This document shows, one piece after another, positions 31,411 through 41,639 of a stretch of 64,000 nucleotides of DNA. The DNA is taken from assembly GCA_917880885.1 (NCBI GenBank), contig OU862906.1, forward strand, positions 57,888,665 to 57,952,664. Direction: 5' to 3'. Each line of letters starts with the position of its first letter. Positions within the stretch are counted from its first letter, which is position 1. The notes under the pieces were generated by a model. The model worked only from the letters and a program-made list of their open reading frames with translations. It ran no database searches and was not told where the DNA came from. The stretch is from Limnephilus marmoratus. Taxonomy: Eukaryota; Arthropoda; Insecta; Trichoptera; Limnephilidae. Position numbers and translations under genes: made by a program.

Positions 31411-32204
31411 CGAATTTCTACCGATTTTTTACTTAAACATTTGAAGTTTTTAAGCCCTTAAAAAATATAAGTATGTTATTTTTTTAAGATAATATCTAGA
31501 CGTGTTCCATGCCGAAACACAAATTACACAAAATCACCACGATAGAAAAAATCACAAGGTATGCTCCGAAAATGATTAAAAACACGTTTGTTTCTATTAT
31601 TTTATAAGGTATGTTTGTGAAAAAATTCACAATGTTTCTTTTAATTTAAGTTAAGACGCCTTCCACGAGATTTTTGCTCTATTTTAAACGTGTCGTGTTT
31701 CATTAAACATTTTCACAAACTTCGCTACAATTTTATCGCTTTAAATATTAGCGCGATCCTCTAATAATCTTAATTACATATCTCTCCATCTTCTTCTTTT
31801 TGAGCGCAGATGCGGCGCCTTAAGAGGCTAGATTTTGAAACAAACGCGGGACGTTTAGGTATTTCGTTAAATCTTCTCTGTCCCGCTCGATACAACCTCA
31901 CACACACTTACGATATTCAAAACAAGAGAACACACACTTAGTGACACACTGCCGGCCGGAACCCCCCATCCCCCTTTATCCACTGCCCCTACACCTCACC
32001 CGCACAGCTATGATTTACAGCTCTGCTGATATATTGTGGGTCTAGCATCTTTCCTATTCGGATCTTGGAAGCGAGTGAAGCCGTGCATGTAGGTACCTAC
32101 GTACCTAAGCAATCCGCATAATTATTTGTTCTTCGTAGCATTTTGATTTCGCCGGACTTAGTGATTTCTCAATCAATATATTGAGAGGGTATCGACTCCA
32201 ATAA
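31411..32204. other. no gene recognised
   Basis: Unassigned DNA; a GC-richer patch at 31920-32010 carries no identifiable feature. Confidence 0.5.
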
Positions 32205-32800
32205 TTTTTTTTTCTTTATTTTTTTCCATTATATCTACATATTTACATTTCAAAAGTAATTTTACATATTTTCTAAATACAGTAAGATATAAACATAAGG
32301 TACAAGTGATATTTAGCAATAAGTAAATATATAATAGACAAAAGTAGGTAATGGGAACATTGGGAACCCACTAAGGCACTGCCCGTGTGTGGGTAATACA
32401 AACAAAAATGCTATATTAAATCAATAAGTACAAGAAAAAAATGTTAATTTTAAAGTCAATGTTTGGAAATTAAGGTATTTGTGAAAAAATGTAGTAAAAA
32501 CATAGAAACTTTTTTTTGTTGTTGATTGTTATAGTTTTAAAAAAGTAAATAAAGTTAGTCTTGAAGATACCGTAGATTTGTATTGAAAAGTGAAACATTA
32601 TGATTTACAAAGAATTCTTATTAAAAGTGTCTCAACATCTGCATCATTCAGCCACAATTTAATTTTTTTAATGTAAAGTGATATTTGAATGTGTTTTGGT
32701 AGCAGATTAAATGTTCGAGGATCAATAAAACTGCTATGTGCTTCCATTAACTTGGTATTGGTTTGTGGGGTAAAAAAATATTATTAGTACTTTCGTAAAT
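32205..32800 (-). mobile_element. 5'-truncated LINE tail
   Basis: The minus strand at 32620-32760 encodes TNTKLMEAHSSFIDPRTFNL, LPKHIQISLYIKKIKLWLND, ADVETLLI, a LINE ORF2 C-terminus. A long 3' UTR runs to a T-rich stretch at 32207-32227. Confidence 0.72.
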
Positions 32801-33283
32801 TCTGTTTTCATTTTTTTCGAAACAATTTTGGTTTTTAAATACATATTTTATAGTCTGCAATATAAATAATTTACGAATATTGGAAAAAAACTGCTCACGT
32901 AATTAATGTATGCCCACTTATATTATGTTTTCCTAGGTAGTCAGAGGGTGTTCTTTTTCGATTATTTTTTTTATTTTTGGCAGCATTTTGAATTGAAAAA
33001 CGCGATTTTAGTAAAAAAAAAAGGTCGGTGAATTTGTTATTAAAATGGTAAAAAAACTCCCTCTGACTACCTGTTGATTTATGTGTAGAAATAGTGTACA
33101 AAATTAAAAAGCATCGGTCATGTTAAGTCAAGATTTTGAGTTTTGATGTTCACAGAAATGTTGTTTGCGAGAAACCGATTTAAAAAATTTTATACTCGAA
33201 ATGTAGTTGAATCGAGCATGGGGCCAGTTGCTTGAAACACTGTATCTTTGTTAGTTTTGCTCCTTAAAAGTTTTAAAACCCTA

Positions 33284-33377
33284 CCCCCCCCCCCCCCCCC
33301 CCCCCTAGTCCGCCATTGGTAAAGGGGTCCCGAGACGTGAATTGCCTAGGGGCCCCGACATGGTTAATCCGGCCCTG
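33284..33377. mobile_element. hAT-like right end with C22 tract
   Basis: The terminal text GGTTAATCCGGCCCTG is the complement of CAGGGCCGGATTAACC, a well-known type of hAT terminus. It adjoins CTAGGGGCCCCGACATGG and a run of 22 C at 33284-33305. No partner end was found. Confidence 0.5.
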
Positions 33378-33385
33378 GCTCTTAC

Positions 33386-34328
33386 ATACTGAAGTACGCT
33401 GGTTGTCGAAAGGTGCACGTTTAACCAGATTTTACACACTTTTTTAATCGGTTTTAGAGTTTCTGGAAAGTAAAGATCTAATCAAATTGAAAGCAGACAA
33501 CGCGTATTTGACAGATTCTCAATTTTGTGTTTATCCCCCTTTTTAGAGACAGACATTACAAAAGCTTTTTTCCAAATAGTGTGAAATTAGTTTTCTTTGA
33601 GAGAATGTGTGAATAGCAATGTCACCGCGATAATAAGTTGTTCAGCACAATTTCACAAAAAAAAGTTGAATGTAATTTATCACAACCAGCACCTTTTTGT
33701 GTTGTCATTTTGCAGATATATTAATACTTACTAAAGATGTATTAACGTTAAATCGAATTTAAATTTATTGAACTCATATTATTATTATTGACATTATTGG
33801 TGAGAATGTATTTAGTTTGAGAAAGAACAAAAACAGATTGAAAATAAACATTAAAAAGATTGCAAATTTTTGTTGCCCATCACTAAAAGTTTCCACGGAA
33901 CATGTTATTAGGTATATCGGGAAGATTGTTTGGATTTCACGAAAGTCCAAAAATATTTCACATTATTCTTTGTGTTTAGCATTATTTATATGGATTGCAA
34001 GTAACATTATGTGTTCACAGGAATAAGTTTGCGTAATATCATACAATAGTCATATGAAAAAATATTATATTACGTTTTGTAAAAAATGTGTTAGACCGTA
34101 ATCTCTAAAATACATAATTATGATACTAAACTGAACTCATGAATAAAAAAATATCAACCCCATCACTATTGTTGTATAAACTAGTCTTAACATCACTATT
34201 ATCGAAAACGATGACTCCCTCCCCCCGACCATGCACTCCTTGCCTCGACATCTAAAACGTGCGAACGAGACAACTGCAGTAAACTATCTGATTTACCTAC
34301 AGAAATCGCTCGGAGAAGGGTTTAGGGA
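33386..34328. other. no gene recognised
   Basis: Unassigned AT-rich DNA. Confidence 0.5.
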
Positions 34329-34638
34329 GAAAACACTTTTCTACACCGAAACTTTCACGAAATTATAATTTGAAAACGGTAATATGTTCTCAAAAGAAGA
34401 AGCTACGTCGGTATGTTTTTATAATTTTGTAATTCTTTATAAGAATTGAATAAACAGCACTTTTTCCTTAAATAATGTTTTCCGATAAATTGTGTATGTT
34501 TGACAGTGAATGTTTACGTTAATACGAAACGCATCGAAAATATAAAAACATACCGACATAGCTTTTACTTTTTAGAAGGCAATATAAAAAAAAATAATTA
34601 ATTTCGTGTAATTTTCGATGTAGAAAAGTGTTTTTTTC
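34329..34638. repeat. foldback MITE, arms of about 100 bp
   Basis: AAAACACTTTTCTACA...TTTCACGAAATTATA...GCTACGTCGGTATGTTTTTA on the left is mirrored by TATAAAAACATACCGACATA...AATTTCGTGTAATTTTCGAT...GTAGAAAAGTGTTTT on the right. Non-coding. Confidence 0.8.
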
Positions 34639-36664
34639 CTGGGCGTCCTTTTTGTATGGGCCGAAAAGCGAAGTCTATCATGACATAATTCCATTGATTC
34701 TGAGCATTTACGATAGTAATGAAATCACTAATAAAACATACACATACCTACTTACTTTTGTCTGTATGGACATCAGCACCGAAGGAAATCGAAAGATTTT
34801 TACAAATATATCATAGAAAGTCTTCTTATCTTCTCGATAAAAGTCTTCGCCGCACAACACAGAGCGTATTTCACAATAAAATCAGGCGTCTAAATCATAA
34901 TATCCCTAAATTGTTCAATAATAATGCCATGTTTACCTTCCAAAGTATTCTTTTACTGGGAATATTATGCTGCGTAGGTGCTTCAAAGTAATCTTTCGCG
35001 CTATTAAATAGCACTTTGCACAACTTTGAGTCCTTAATTCAATGGAGGTTTCCACTTGAGAATACAATCTAAAATATAATGTAAACCATACAACATACTC
35101 TTATAAAATATTAGCATAATCTTCCAAGCTCCCGTTGGCAGGCCTGTGAAGAGGTCTACATTATTTTACTATGTGGGGAGTCATAATATCGAGTGTTAGT
35201 ATCATTTAGTGCCGCTAGGTGTGTCCGGTCGCTTCCTTTAATAGTGTAATAATAAAACGGTATAACCCTTTAGGTGCCTGAGCTGAAACAATGTAGGTAC
35301 GGGGTAGTATGGTCTAGGTACTCGGGTATTCACTGTTCCCGGCCCACCAACTACCAACTACCCATCTTGGACCGTCCTACCTCACTTATCGGCCGGAAAC
35401 CGAATTGCGTCATTAAATTAAATAATACAGGAAATTTCGCATCGTGAAAAGGTCCGCCCTTGGAATGTTGGCGGTTGGTGCTTATGGAGCCCAGATTCGC
35501 TTTAAAAATCAAAATGCTTACAAACGGATAGGAAAAGTACAACCATAATGATCCCCTAAAAATGAAATATTCATGAGTATATTTGGTGGACACCATAAAA
35601 CGTTTAATAGGGTCAACTTATACGAAAATCCACAATACCATGTAATTATGCTTATTTTATTTTTTTATTGTTTTTTTTTTGCAAAATTACGTAGGAATAC
35701 ATTGCCTACTGCTGGGTAGGTATTAAAGGTTTTTCTTTGCACATTTAATTAATGGAACCGTTAAGTACCGATAGATTACATATATTAATGTCCAGTTTTT
35801 GAAAAACTCACTTTTTCCTTGATGAGAAAAACGACCACTCTGCCCTTTACGTTTCAACCACCTTAAGGTTCACTTTCGCTGGCCAGCCAAAAAACATTGC
35901 TGGCACGCCAATACGATCTTTCCGCTCCTCGAGTTTGACCGACCGCAGAGACCATTATCGCTAGACAGGAAACTCACATAAAATCGAACCGAAACACGAT
36001 TAACAGCGACAAATCATACGAATTAGCGGCGAAAACTAGAAACTCTAACTAAATCTCTCACCATTGGCCTCAGTTATATTTCCCGCCGAGATGTTTGCAA
36101 TTCCAAAAAGACAAAGAAAAGTTAAGCACTTTTTTTCATACAAAACCAAAACCGCAAGAAATTTATTTTTATTTTTTGTAAGGCTTTTCTGAGAAAAATT
36201 GACATTAAACGTGCTTTGCGGGATCGTAGATTGGAAAAAAATAAACCTTTTCAAGGAGATGTTTTTAAAAAAAAAAATTAGGTCGAGAGGTTTTATAAAC
36301 TTTTAAAATCGTAATATATGACGCTTCCCATTAAAAATATTACGCAAAATTGCATTAAAATTCAACATTATTTTGACATTTCAGGCATATTCACTAACAT
36401 CTATAATGCAAATTGTTTGCAGCCTGTAAAATCGGCAGATATTTTAAATCTTAATTTAATTTAACTAAATTTTCTCCAACCTTGCAATACTAGCATCTGA
36501 GCATACTGAGCACCAACTCAAGTTTTCAGCTAGGCCAGGACAGCGTTGGCTGACATAATTTGTAAGGAAAATGTTCTAAAAACGATGCAGGTATTCGATT
36601 TTCAGGCTTGGCTTGAGGTGGTTATGACAACGTTTTTCGGTTGGTCTATAAAGTTTGCCATATA
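34639..36664. other. no gene recognised
   Basis: About 2 kb without a supported gene. ATTGCCTACTGCTGGGTAGG at 35702-35721 resembles a motif common in insect repeats. The remaining short ORFs show no signature. Confidence 0.5.
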
Positions 36665-39573
36665 TAGTCCAGTCAAGGAAGGAGGTGTAGAGTGCGTGAG
36701 CAGGAACCTAAGCGATTCCTTCAGGACTTGTTTAGGGTGCTTAGGGTGTGAACATACTAAAAGTCCTGACGTCTAGGTGGTGAGCAAGGGGGGGGGAAGA
36801 GGGGGGGGGGGAAGGTCCCGATTTTCGGGTTTCCTTTTATATCTCGAAAACGGTGCGTCTCAGAGGAAAACTTTTTTAGAATAAGTAAAAGCTCATAAAA
36901 TTATCTACAACTTTTATTCTATACGTAATTTTGGAAATCCCAGCCGTTTTTGAGTTACACGCTCCACAAATGTCGATATTTTCGAAAAAAATCATTTTAC
37001 CTCAAATTTTTCATCAAACATTCCTTCATATCGTTTAAAATATTCATCAAAGAAAGAAATTCATTTTAAAAAGTTGTAAATAATTTAATTTTCTTTTAGA
37101 ATGCAAATAAATCTCGAACCAGTAAATATTTACAGCAATTTAAAGTTTTTTCGTAAAATGTCGTTATTTAAAAAAAAGCTGTTATCAAGTAATATGTTTT
37201 CGTCTTATTTCTGACACACAACTTTTGTTTGTTCTCCTAATAATATGTGTGACCACACTTTAAAGCCAGTTATTAAACAAAAATCATATAACTTGAAAAT
37301 TTTAAATTTTATAATGATTTTAAAATTTAAAATGATAATTATGATAATCTCATTATAATTTTATTATATTTCGTTACATTAAATACATAAAATTATAAAC
37401 CTCAATATTTTCACTGTTCTCAATAACATCATGTTACACTCTCAACTTTATATGGATTCACGTTTTCATCCTCTTTGGACGTGAGGGTCCTGGCAAGCGT
37501 TGTTCATCCATGGCATCGTCATTCTAAGTGGTGGATGGTTCTTGCTGAATGGGCTCTACGTCGTCTTCATCGTCGTCCTCGGCAACAGGCACGCTATTAA
37601 GGCATCTCCCTTGGCAGTAAAGGCACGCTGCAGAACAGGTCAGCATTGCTTTTCGGCATCCACATTTGCCAATTGTACAATCCTTGGTGCAGCGGCAAAA
37701 TATCATTTTCAGAAAGACCTCCGGTGCTGGTGGATCTTCTGTTGTAATTGGCACCAGGGTGTCTCCTTCGTATTTCCACACCCATTCTTCAGAGGGCAGC
37801 TCAATGCCGAGCCACTGCTGAACTTGGTGGTATGTCCGCCGGGAATGCTGTTTAGCTGCACTCTCTGTTGGAGGGAGGGAGCTGATGTCAGGCTTCATAT
37901 TTGCCACGGACCTTGTGAACGACTGGAAACGGTACTGGTAAAGGGAGGTATGTCTTTTTGGCGCCGCATACCATTTCAGGAAGCATTTATTTCCAGCCTC
38001 TTCAACCTCGTCGTGAGTAGAGGAGGGGTTGTAAACGATCATTGCCGCTTGCTTTATCATTTCTGACTCCAAGTACAATTTTGAAAAGCCCACCTTGCTT
38101 CTCCTGAAAGTTGCAGACGTTGTATCGCAGCCGGTAAATGTATGTAATAATAGGATGTGTTCAAATCCACGATGCTGCATCTCTTGGGTGGACAGTGCCA
38201 TTGTTTTGGTTTTCCCTCGTCCGGGTTTCAGCAGCAGAATAGCTTGGGTGGGAGGAGTGGAAGTAATCAAAAGGACAGTGAGGTCCACACCCTCACCAAC
38301 GACAGCCACAGAGTTGTGAAAGGATAGTTCCACAGCAGTCTTCACGATAAGGACGTCAGCATCATCGGTGGCCCGAAGAGTCTGTATCCCATTCTCCAGA
38401 AACTTTGTCTGTAGTAAGGAGATGAAGTGACTTTTGTTGGTAGGATTGGATAAAAAATCTTCCTGTTTAACGGATATTGATTTGTTCCATGTCGAATTGA
38501 TGTCAGCTGACCTTCTCAGTCTGTATCGTCGCATCTGTTCTTGTGATTTCGTACTATTGGCTGGGTTTGCGTACCCATCAAATACCACAGTGCGAGTCAT
38601 TCCAGGATAGTAGTGGTTGACATAGGTGATATAACGATCATAAATTGCGGCAACGGAGGCACCTTTTTGCCAAATTGTGTAGTAGAAATCCTCCGTCCAC
38701 AACTATGTTCATCTGAAACAGTAGAACAGTTTTTTTGGTAGGCTCTTATAAGCTATATAGAACAGATTTAGTTGTCTTTCGTATCCCACTTTCATTGAAC
38801 AGTGCCAAGGGATCGGTTTTCAAATAAAAAAGTTTCAAGCCATTATTATCATGGGGTTTTACACAAAATTTGGACAAACCGTGAACTATTTTGATCGACC
38901 GTTAATTACTTGAACCTAATCACCCATCACAATAATAATGATTATAAAATGAATTCCACTAATCATCTGTTCGAGAACAACTTAGCTGCTTTCTTGTGTG
39001 CAAAAATTAGTAAGCAATTTCCCCCGAAGAAAAAACCCGTCTTAATAATTTGGTAAGAAAAAACAGCTTTTTCTGAAAATGACGACATTTTACGGAAAAA
39101 ACTTAAAATTGCTGTAAATATTTACTGATTGGAGATTTATTTACATACGTACATATATTCTAAAAGGTAATTAAATTATTTACAACTTCTTTCAACTGAA
39201 TTTCTTTCTTGGATGAATATTTTAGACAATGATGAAATATGTGGGGTAAAATGATTTTTTTCTAAAATATTGACATTTGTGGAGCGTATAACTCAAAAAA
39301 GGCTGGGATTTCCAAAATTACGTATAGAATAAAAGTCGTAGATAATTTTATAAGCTTTTACTTATTCTAAGTTTTACTCTGCGACACACCGTTTTCGAGA
39401 TATAAACGGAGACCCGAAAATCCGGACCTTCCCCCCCCCCCCCCTCCCCCCCCCCGAGCTCACCACATAGACGTCAGGACTTTTAGTATGTTCAAACTCT
39501 AAGCACCCCAAACAAGTTTCTGAAGGAATCGCTTAGGTTCCTGCTCACGCACTCTACACCTCCTTTTGGACTA
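36665..39573 (-). mobile_element. DNA transposon-like element with TIRs of about 0.5 kb
   Basis: The arms 36665-37195 and 39045-39573 are inverted copies: AGGTGTAGAGTGCGTGAGCA, GAACATACTAAAAGTCCTGA, GG/CC homopolymer tracts, then TATATCTCGAAAACGGTG-like text, ATTTTGGAAATCCCAGCC and TTTACAGCAATTT-like text. Outer ends look like TAGTCC...GGACTA. The only sizeable frame inside is the minus-strand ORF 37524-38702. The arms have diverged by substitutions and small indels. TA may be the target, but I cannot fix the duplication. Confidence 0.8.
37524..38702 (-). CDS. XPG/FEN-like nuclease with Cys-rich domain (transposon-encoded)
   Basis: 392 codons with no internal stop. VVFDGYANPANSTKSQEQMR (residues 39-58) matches the FDG...K...R layout of the XPG N-region. 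DDADVLIV (113-120) fits the acidic XPG-I patch, VVGEGVDLTVLL (134-145) the S-E-D-x-D strand, and TFTGCDTTSA (188-197) the LLG-x-DY position. A Cys-rich module (CRCTKDCTIGKCGCRK...C...C..C, 336-367) and an acidic tail follow. The EGVD form lacks one acidic residue usual in relatives. The frame begins at a TTG right after an in-frame TAG; ACATAG ending there could be a splice acceptor, and homologues, as I recall them, extend further N-terminally, so this is probably a last exon or a truncated gene. Long TIRs plus XPG-like and Cys-rich parts recall Academ-type transposons; I cannot confirm that. No DDE core is visible. Confidence 0.6.
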   Translation of the reverse strand: MWTEDFYYTIWQKGASVAAIYDRYITYVNHYYPGMTRTVVFDGYANPANSTKSQEQMRRYRLRRSADINSTWNKSISVKQEDFLSNPTNKSHFISLLQTKFLENGIQTLRATDDADVLIVKTAVELSFHNSVAVVGEGVDLTVLLITSTPPTQAILLLKPGRGKTKTMALSTQEMQHRGFEHILLLHTFTGCDTTSATFRRSKVGFSKLYLESEMIKQAAMIVYNPSSTHDEVEEAGNKCFLKWYAAPKRHTSLYQYRFQSFTRSVANMKPDISSLPPTESAAKQHSRRTYHQVQQWLGIELPSEEWVWKYEGDTLVPITTEDPPAPEVFLKMIFCRCTKDCTIGKCGCRKAMLTCSAACLYCQGRCLNSVPVAEDDDEDDVEPIQQEPSTT

Positions 39574-39656
39574 ATAATAAAAATATTATTGTAAAATATT
39601 GAGATGAACTAGGTAGGGGCCCGATAAACTGATAAATCATCCACGGGTATCATCTA

Positions 39657-40361
39657 TAAATTATAACTTCCGAACATTGATATGCTTGGTGTAACCCTAA
39701 GTGACCAGCTCAGGTATGGGGGCTCCATTGAAGCCAGAGTAAAGCTAGCCTCCCAAAAACTGGGCGTACTGTACAGGGCCCGCAGATACTTTAATAGTAC
39801 ACAACTGCTAACCTTGTACAAATCACAAGTACGCCCCACGGTTGAATTTGGCAGCCATCTCTGGTCTGGAGCTCCAAAATACCTGAAAAATACCCTCGAC
39901 TCTGTGCAGAAACGGGCGGTCCGTTTGATAGATTCTCCCATCTTAACAGACGGATTGCAATCTTTAGAGCACAGGCGTCGGGTGGGAATGCTATCCTTGT
40001 TCTACCGGTATTACAATGGAAGATGCTCCGAGGAACTAGCATCATTGATCCCTTCGGCACCGGTGCATAGTCGGGAAACACGCCAAACGCGTGCCCAACA
40101 TTTGTACACGGTTGACATTTGTCACATGAGAACGGGTCGTTTCTTCGACTCGTTCTTGTGTTCAACAGCTCGGCTGTGGAATGATTTGCCGGCCTCTGTG
40201 TTTCCTCCTTCCTACAACATGGGTCTCTTCAAGACCAATGTTCATTCCTTCCTCTCCTCAAAAAGACCCTCCACACAGCATCCCAGATGACATAGGCCCT
40301 GAGGGAAATTATTTTCCTCAGGGCCTCCTGTGTGGAGTTAATGTAAAAAAAAAAAAAAAAA
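39657..40361 (+). pseudogene. 5'-truncated LINE: ORF2 C-terminus and 3' end
   Basis: From about 39680 an intact 200-codon C-terminal stretch: MLGVTLSDQLRYGGSIEARV, RPTVEFGSHLWSGAPKYLKN, VQKRAVRLIDSP, RTGRFFDSFLCSTARLWNDL, PASVFPPSYNMGLFKTNVHS, ending STQHPR at 40290. This is the post-RT region of a non-LTR retrotransposon, different from the CR1/Jockey-like elements elsewhere here. The 3' end holds a nested double hairpin (40269-40278 with 40328-40337; 40295-40304 with 40316-40325) and a poly(A) at 40346-40361. The same 3' end is used by the SINE copies. Confidence 0.88.
40269..40337 (+). ncRNA. conserved 3' double hairpin of LINE and SINE
   Basis: The outer stem CTCCACACAG/CTGTGTGGAG and inner stem GGCCCTGAGG/CCTCAGGGCC are each 10 perfect base pairs, with an 11-nt inner loop. 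The structure recurs at 27752-27835, 44170-44240 and 54260-54355. Such 3' hairpins are what LINE reverse transcriptases recognise; this role is inferred from sharing between LINE and SINE. Confidence 0.75.
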
Positions 40362-40362
40362 T

Positions 40363-40770
40363 CAAATTGGAAAATTCTTTTTTGTTGTGTTCGTTATTGT
40401 TAGGACAAGGTTTGTATAAAACTATTAGTGAGCTCTGGCATTATGAAATTTGTTTAAAAATGAATCGCCGAAATCTATGTACGCGCATAGCTTCCGAACG
40501 AATGCACCAAATTGGATAATTCTTTCTTTGTTGTGTTCATTATTGTTAAAACAAGGTTTGTATAAAATTACTGGTGAGCTATGGCATTATGATATTTGTT
40601 AAAAAATGATTCGCCAAAATGTATGTACGCATAACTTCCGAACGATTGCACCTAATTGGATAATTCTTTTTTGTTGGGTTCGTTACTGTTAGGACAAGGT
40701 TTGTATAAAACTATTGGTGAGCTCTGGCATTATGATATTTGTATAAAAAAATTTCAATAAGCTGTTTGAA
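40363..40770. repeat. 145-bp tandem repeat, 2.8 copies
   Basis: Unit starts CAAATTGG at 40363 and 40508, and CTAATTGG at 40652. Each unit holds GGACAAGGTTTGTATAAAA, GTGAGCTCTGGCATTATGA and CTTCCGAACGA-TGCACC. The array begins directly after the LINE poly(A). Confidence 0.92.
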
Positions 40771-40789
40771 AACTAAATGTACCGGGAAT

Positions 40790-40965
40790 GAATGAATGAA
40801 ATGCGGGAGGTGGGAGGGGAACCAGGGAGGAGGAGGGGAAACTGGGAGGGGGAGGGGAACTCGGGAGAAGGGTTTGTGGGACGGGGGAAGAGGGGGGGGA
40901 GTGGAGTGGGGGGAGGGAAGGTGGGGTAGGCGGAATGGAAACGTAAGAGGGGAAGAGGACGCTGG
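40790..40965. repeat. second purine-rich G tract
   Basis: GGGAGGGGAACCAGGGAGGA-type blocks, preceded by CTGTTTGAAAACTAAATGTA, which matches CTGTTTAATAACTGAATGTA before the tract at 12515. Same repeat family. Confidence 0.8.
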
Positions 40966-41590
40966 GTACTTACCCGCACACTATGAAAGAATATTTTTTC
41001 AGTTTTTTTTTAATGGAATAAAACTAAATTTTTGTTTAAAAAGAATCTGAATACTAAACTTTTATAGCGCCTTCCTTGAAAAAAAAAATACTACAAGTGC
41101 ATGAAGAACCTACACGCGCACTATGGAATAATATTTTTTCTGCAATTTTTTTACTGTAATATAACTAAATTTTAGTTTCTAAAAAAATCTGACAAGTACA
41201 TTTTTATAGTGTTTTTGTGAAAATATACAACAAAGTACCCACTAAGTACCTACCCGCTAACTATGAAATATTATTTTTTCTATATTTTTTTACTCCGATA
41301 AATCCAAGTTTTAGTTTCTAATAAATTCTGTATAATACATTTTTATAACGCCGTTTTTGAAAAGTGACTCTGGGTAATACATTACCCGCACGCTACGAAA
41401 GAATATTTTTTGTGTTTTTTTTTACTGGCATAAAACAAAATTTTTGTTTCTAAAAAATTCTGAATAATACGTTTTTATAGCGCCTTTTTTGAAAAAAATA
41501 CTACAAGTGCGCATTAAGTACCTGCCCGCGCACTATGAAATAATATTTTTTGTTTTTTTTTTTACTGGAATAAAACTAAATTTTATTTAA
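40966..41590. repeat. 138-bp tandem repeat, about 4.5 copies
   Basis: Unit: ACCCGCACACTATGAAA, AATATTTTTT, then TGGAATAAAACTAAATTTT, TTTTATAGCGCC and AAAATACTACAAGTGC. Starts near 40970, 41108, 41248, 41383 and 41520. No coding content. Confidence 0.88.
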
Positions 41591-41639
41591 AAGCTGTTAT
41601 TGGTACCTGTTCGGATATTGTGCATCAGAATAGATTGAT

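Noticed and set aside
33284..33305. C22 run as a biological signal
   Set aside because: More likely a variable homopolymer at a hAT end, and a likely place for assembly length error.
34628..34991. Possible small secreted protein ending in a hydrophobic stretch
   Set aside because: Overlapping short frames in AT-rich DNA, starting inside the foldback arm; no homology recognised.
37500..38319. Plus-strand ORFs opposite the XPG-like gene
   Set aside because: Antisense shadows; the minus frame has coherent motifs.
39791..40165. Minus-strand ORF of 124 codons
   Set aside because: Shadow of the LINE C-terminal coding region on the plus strand.
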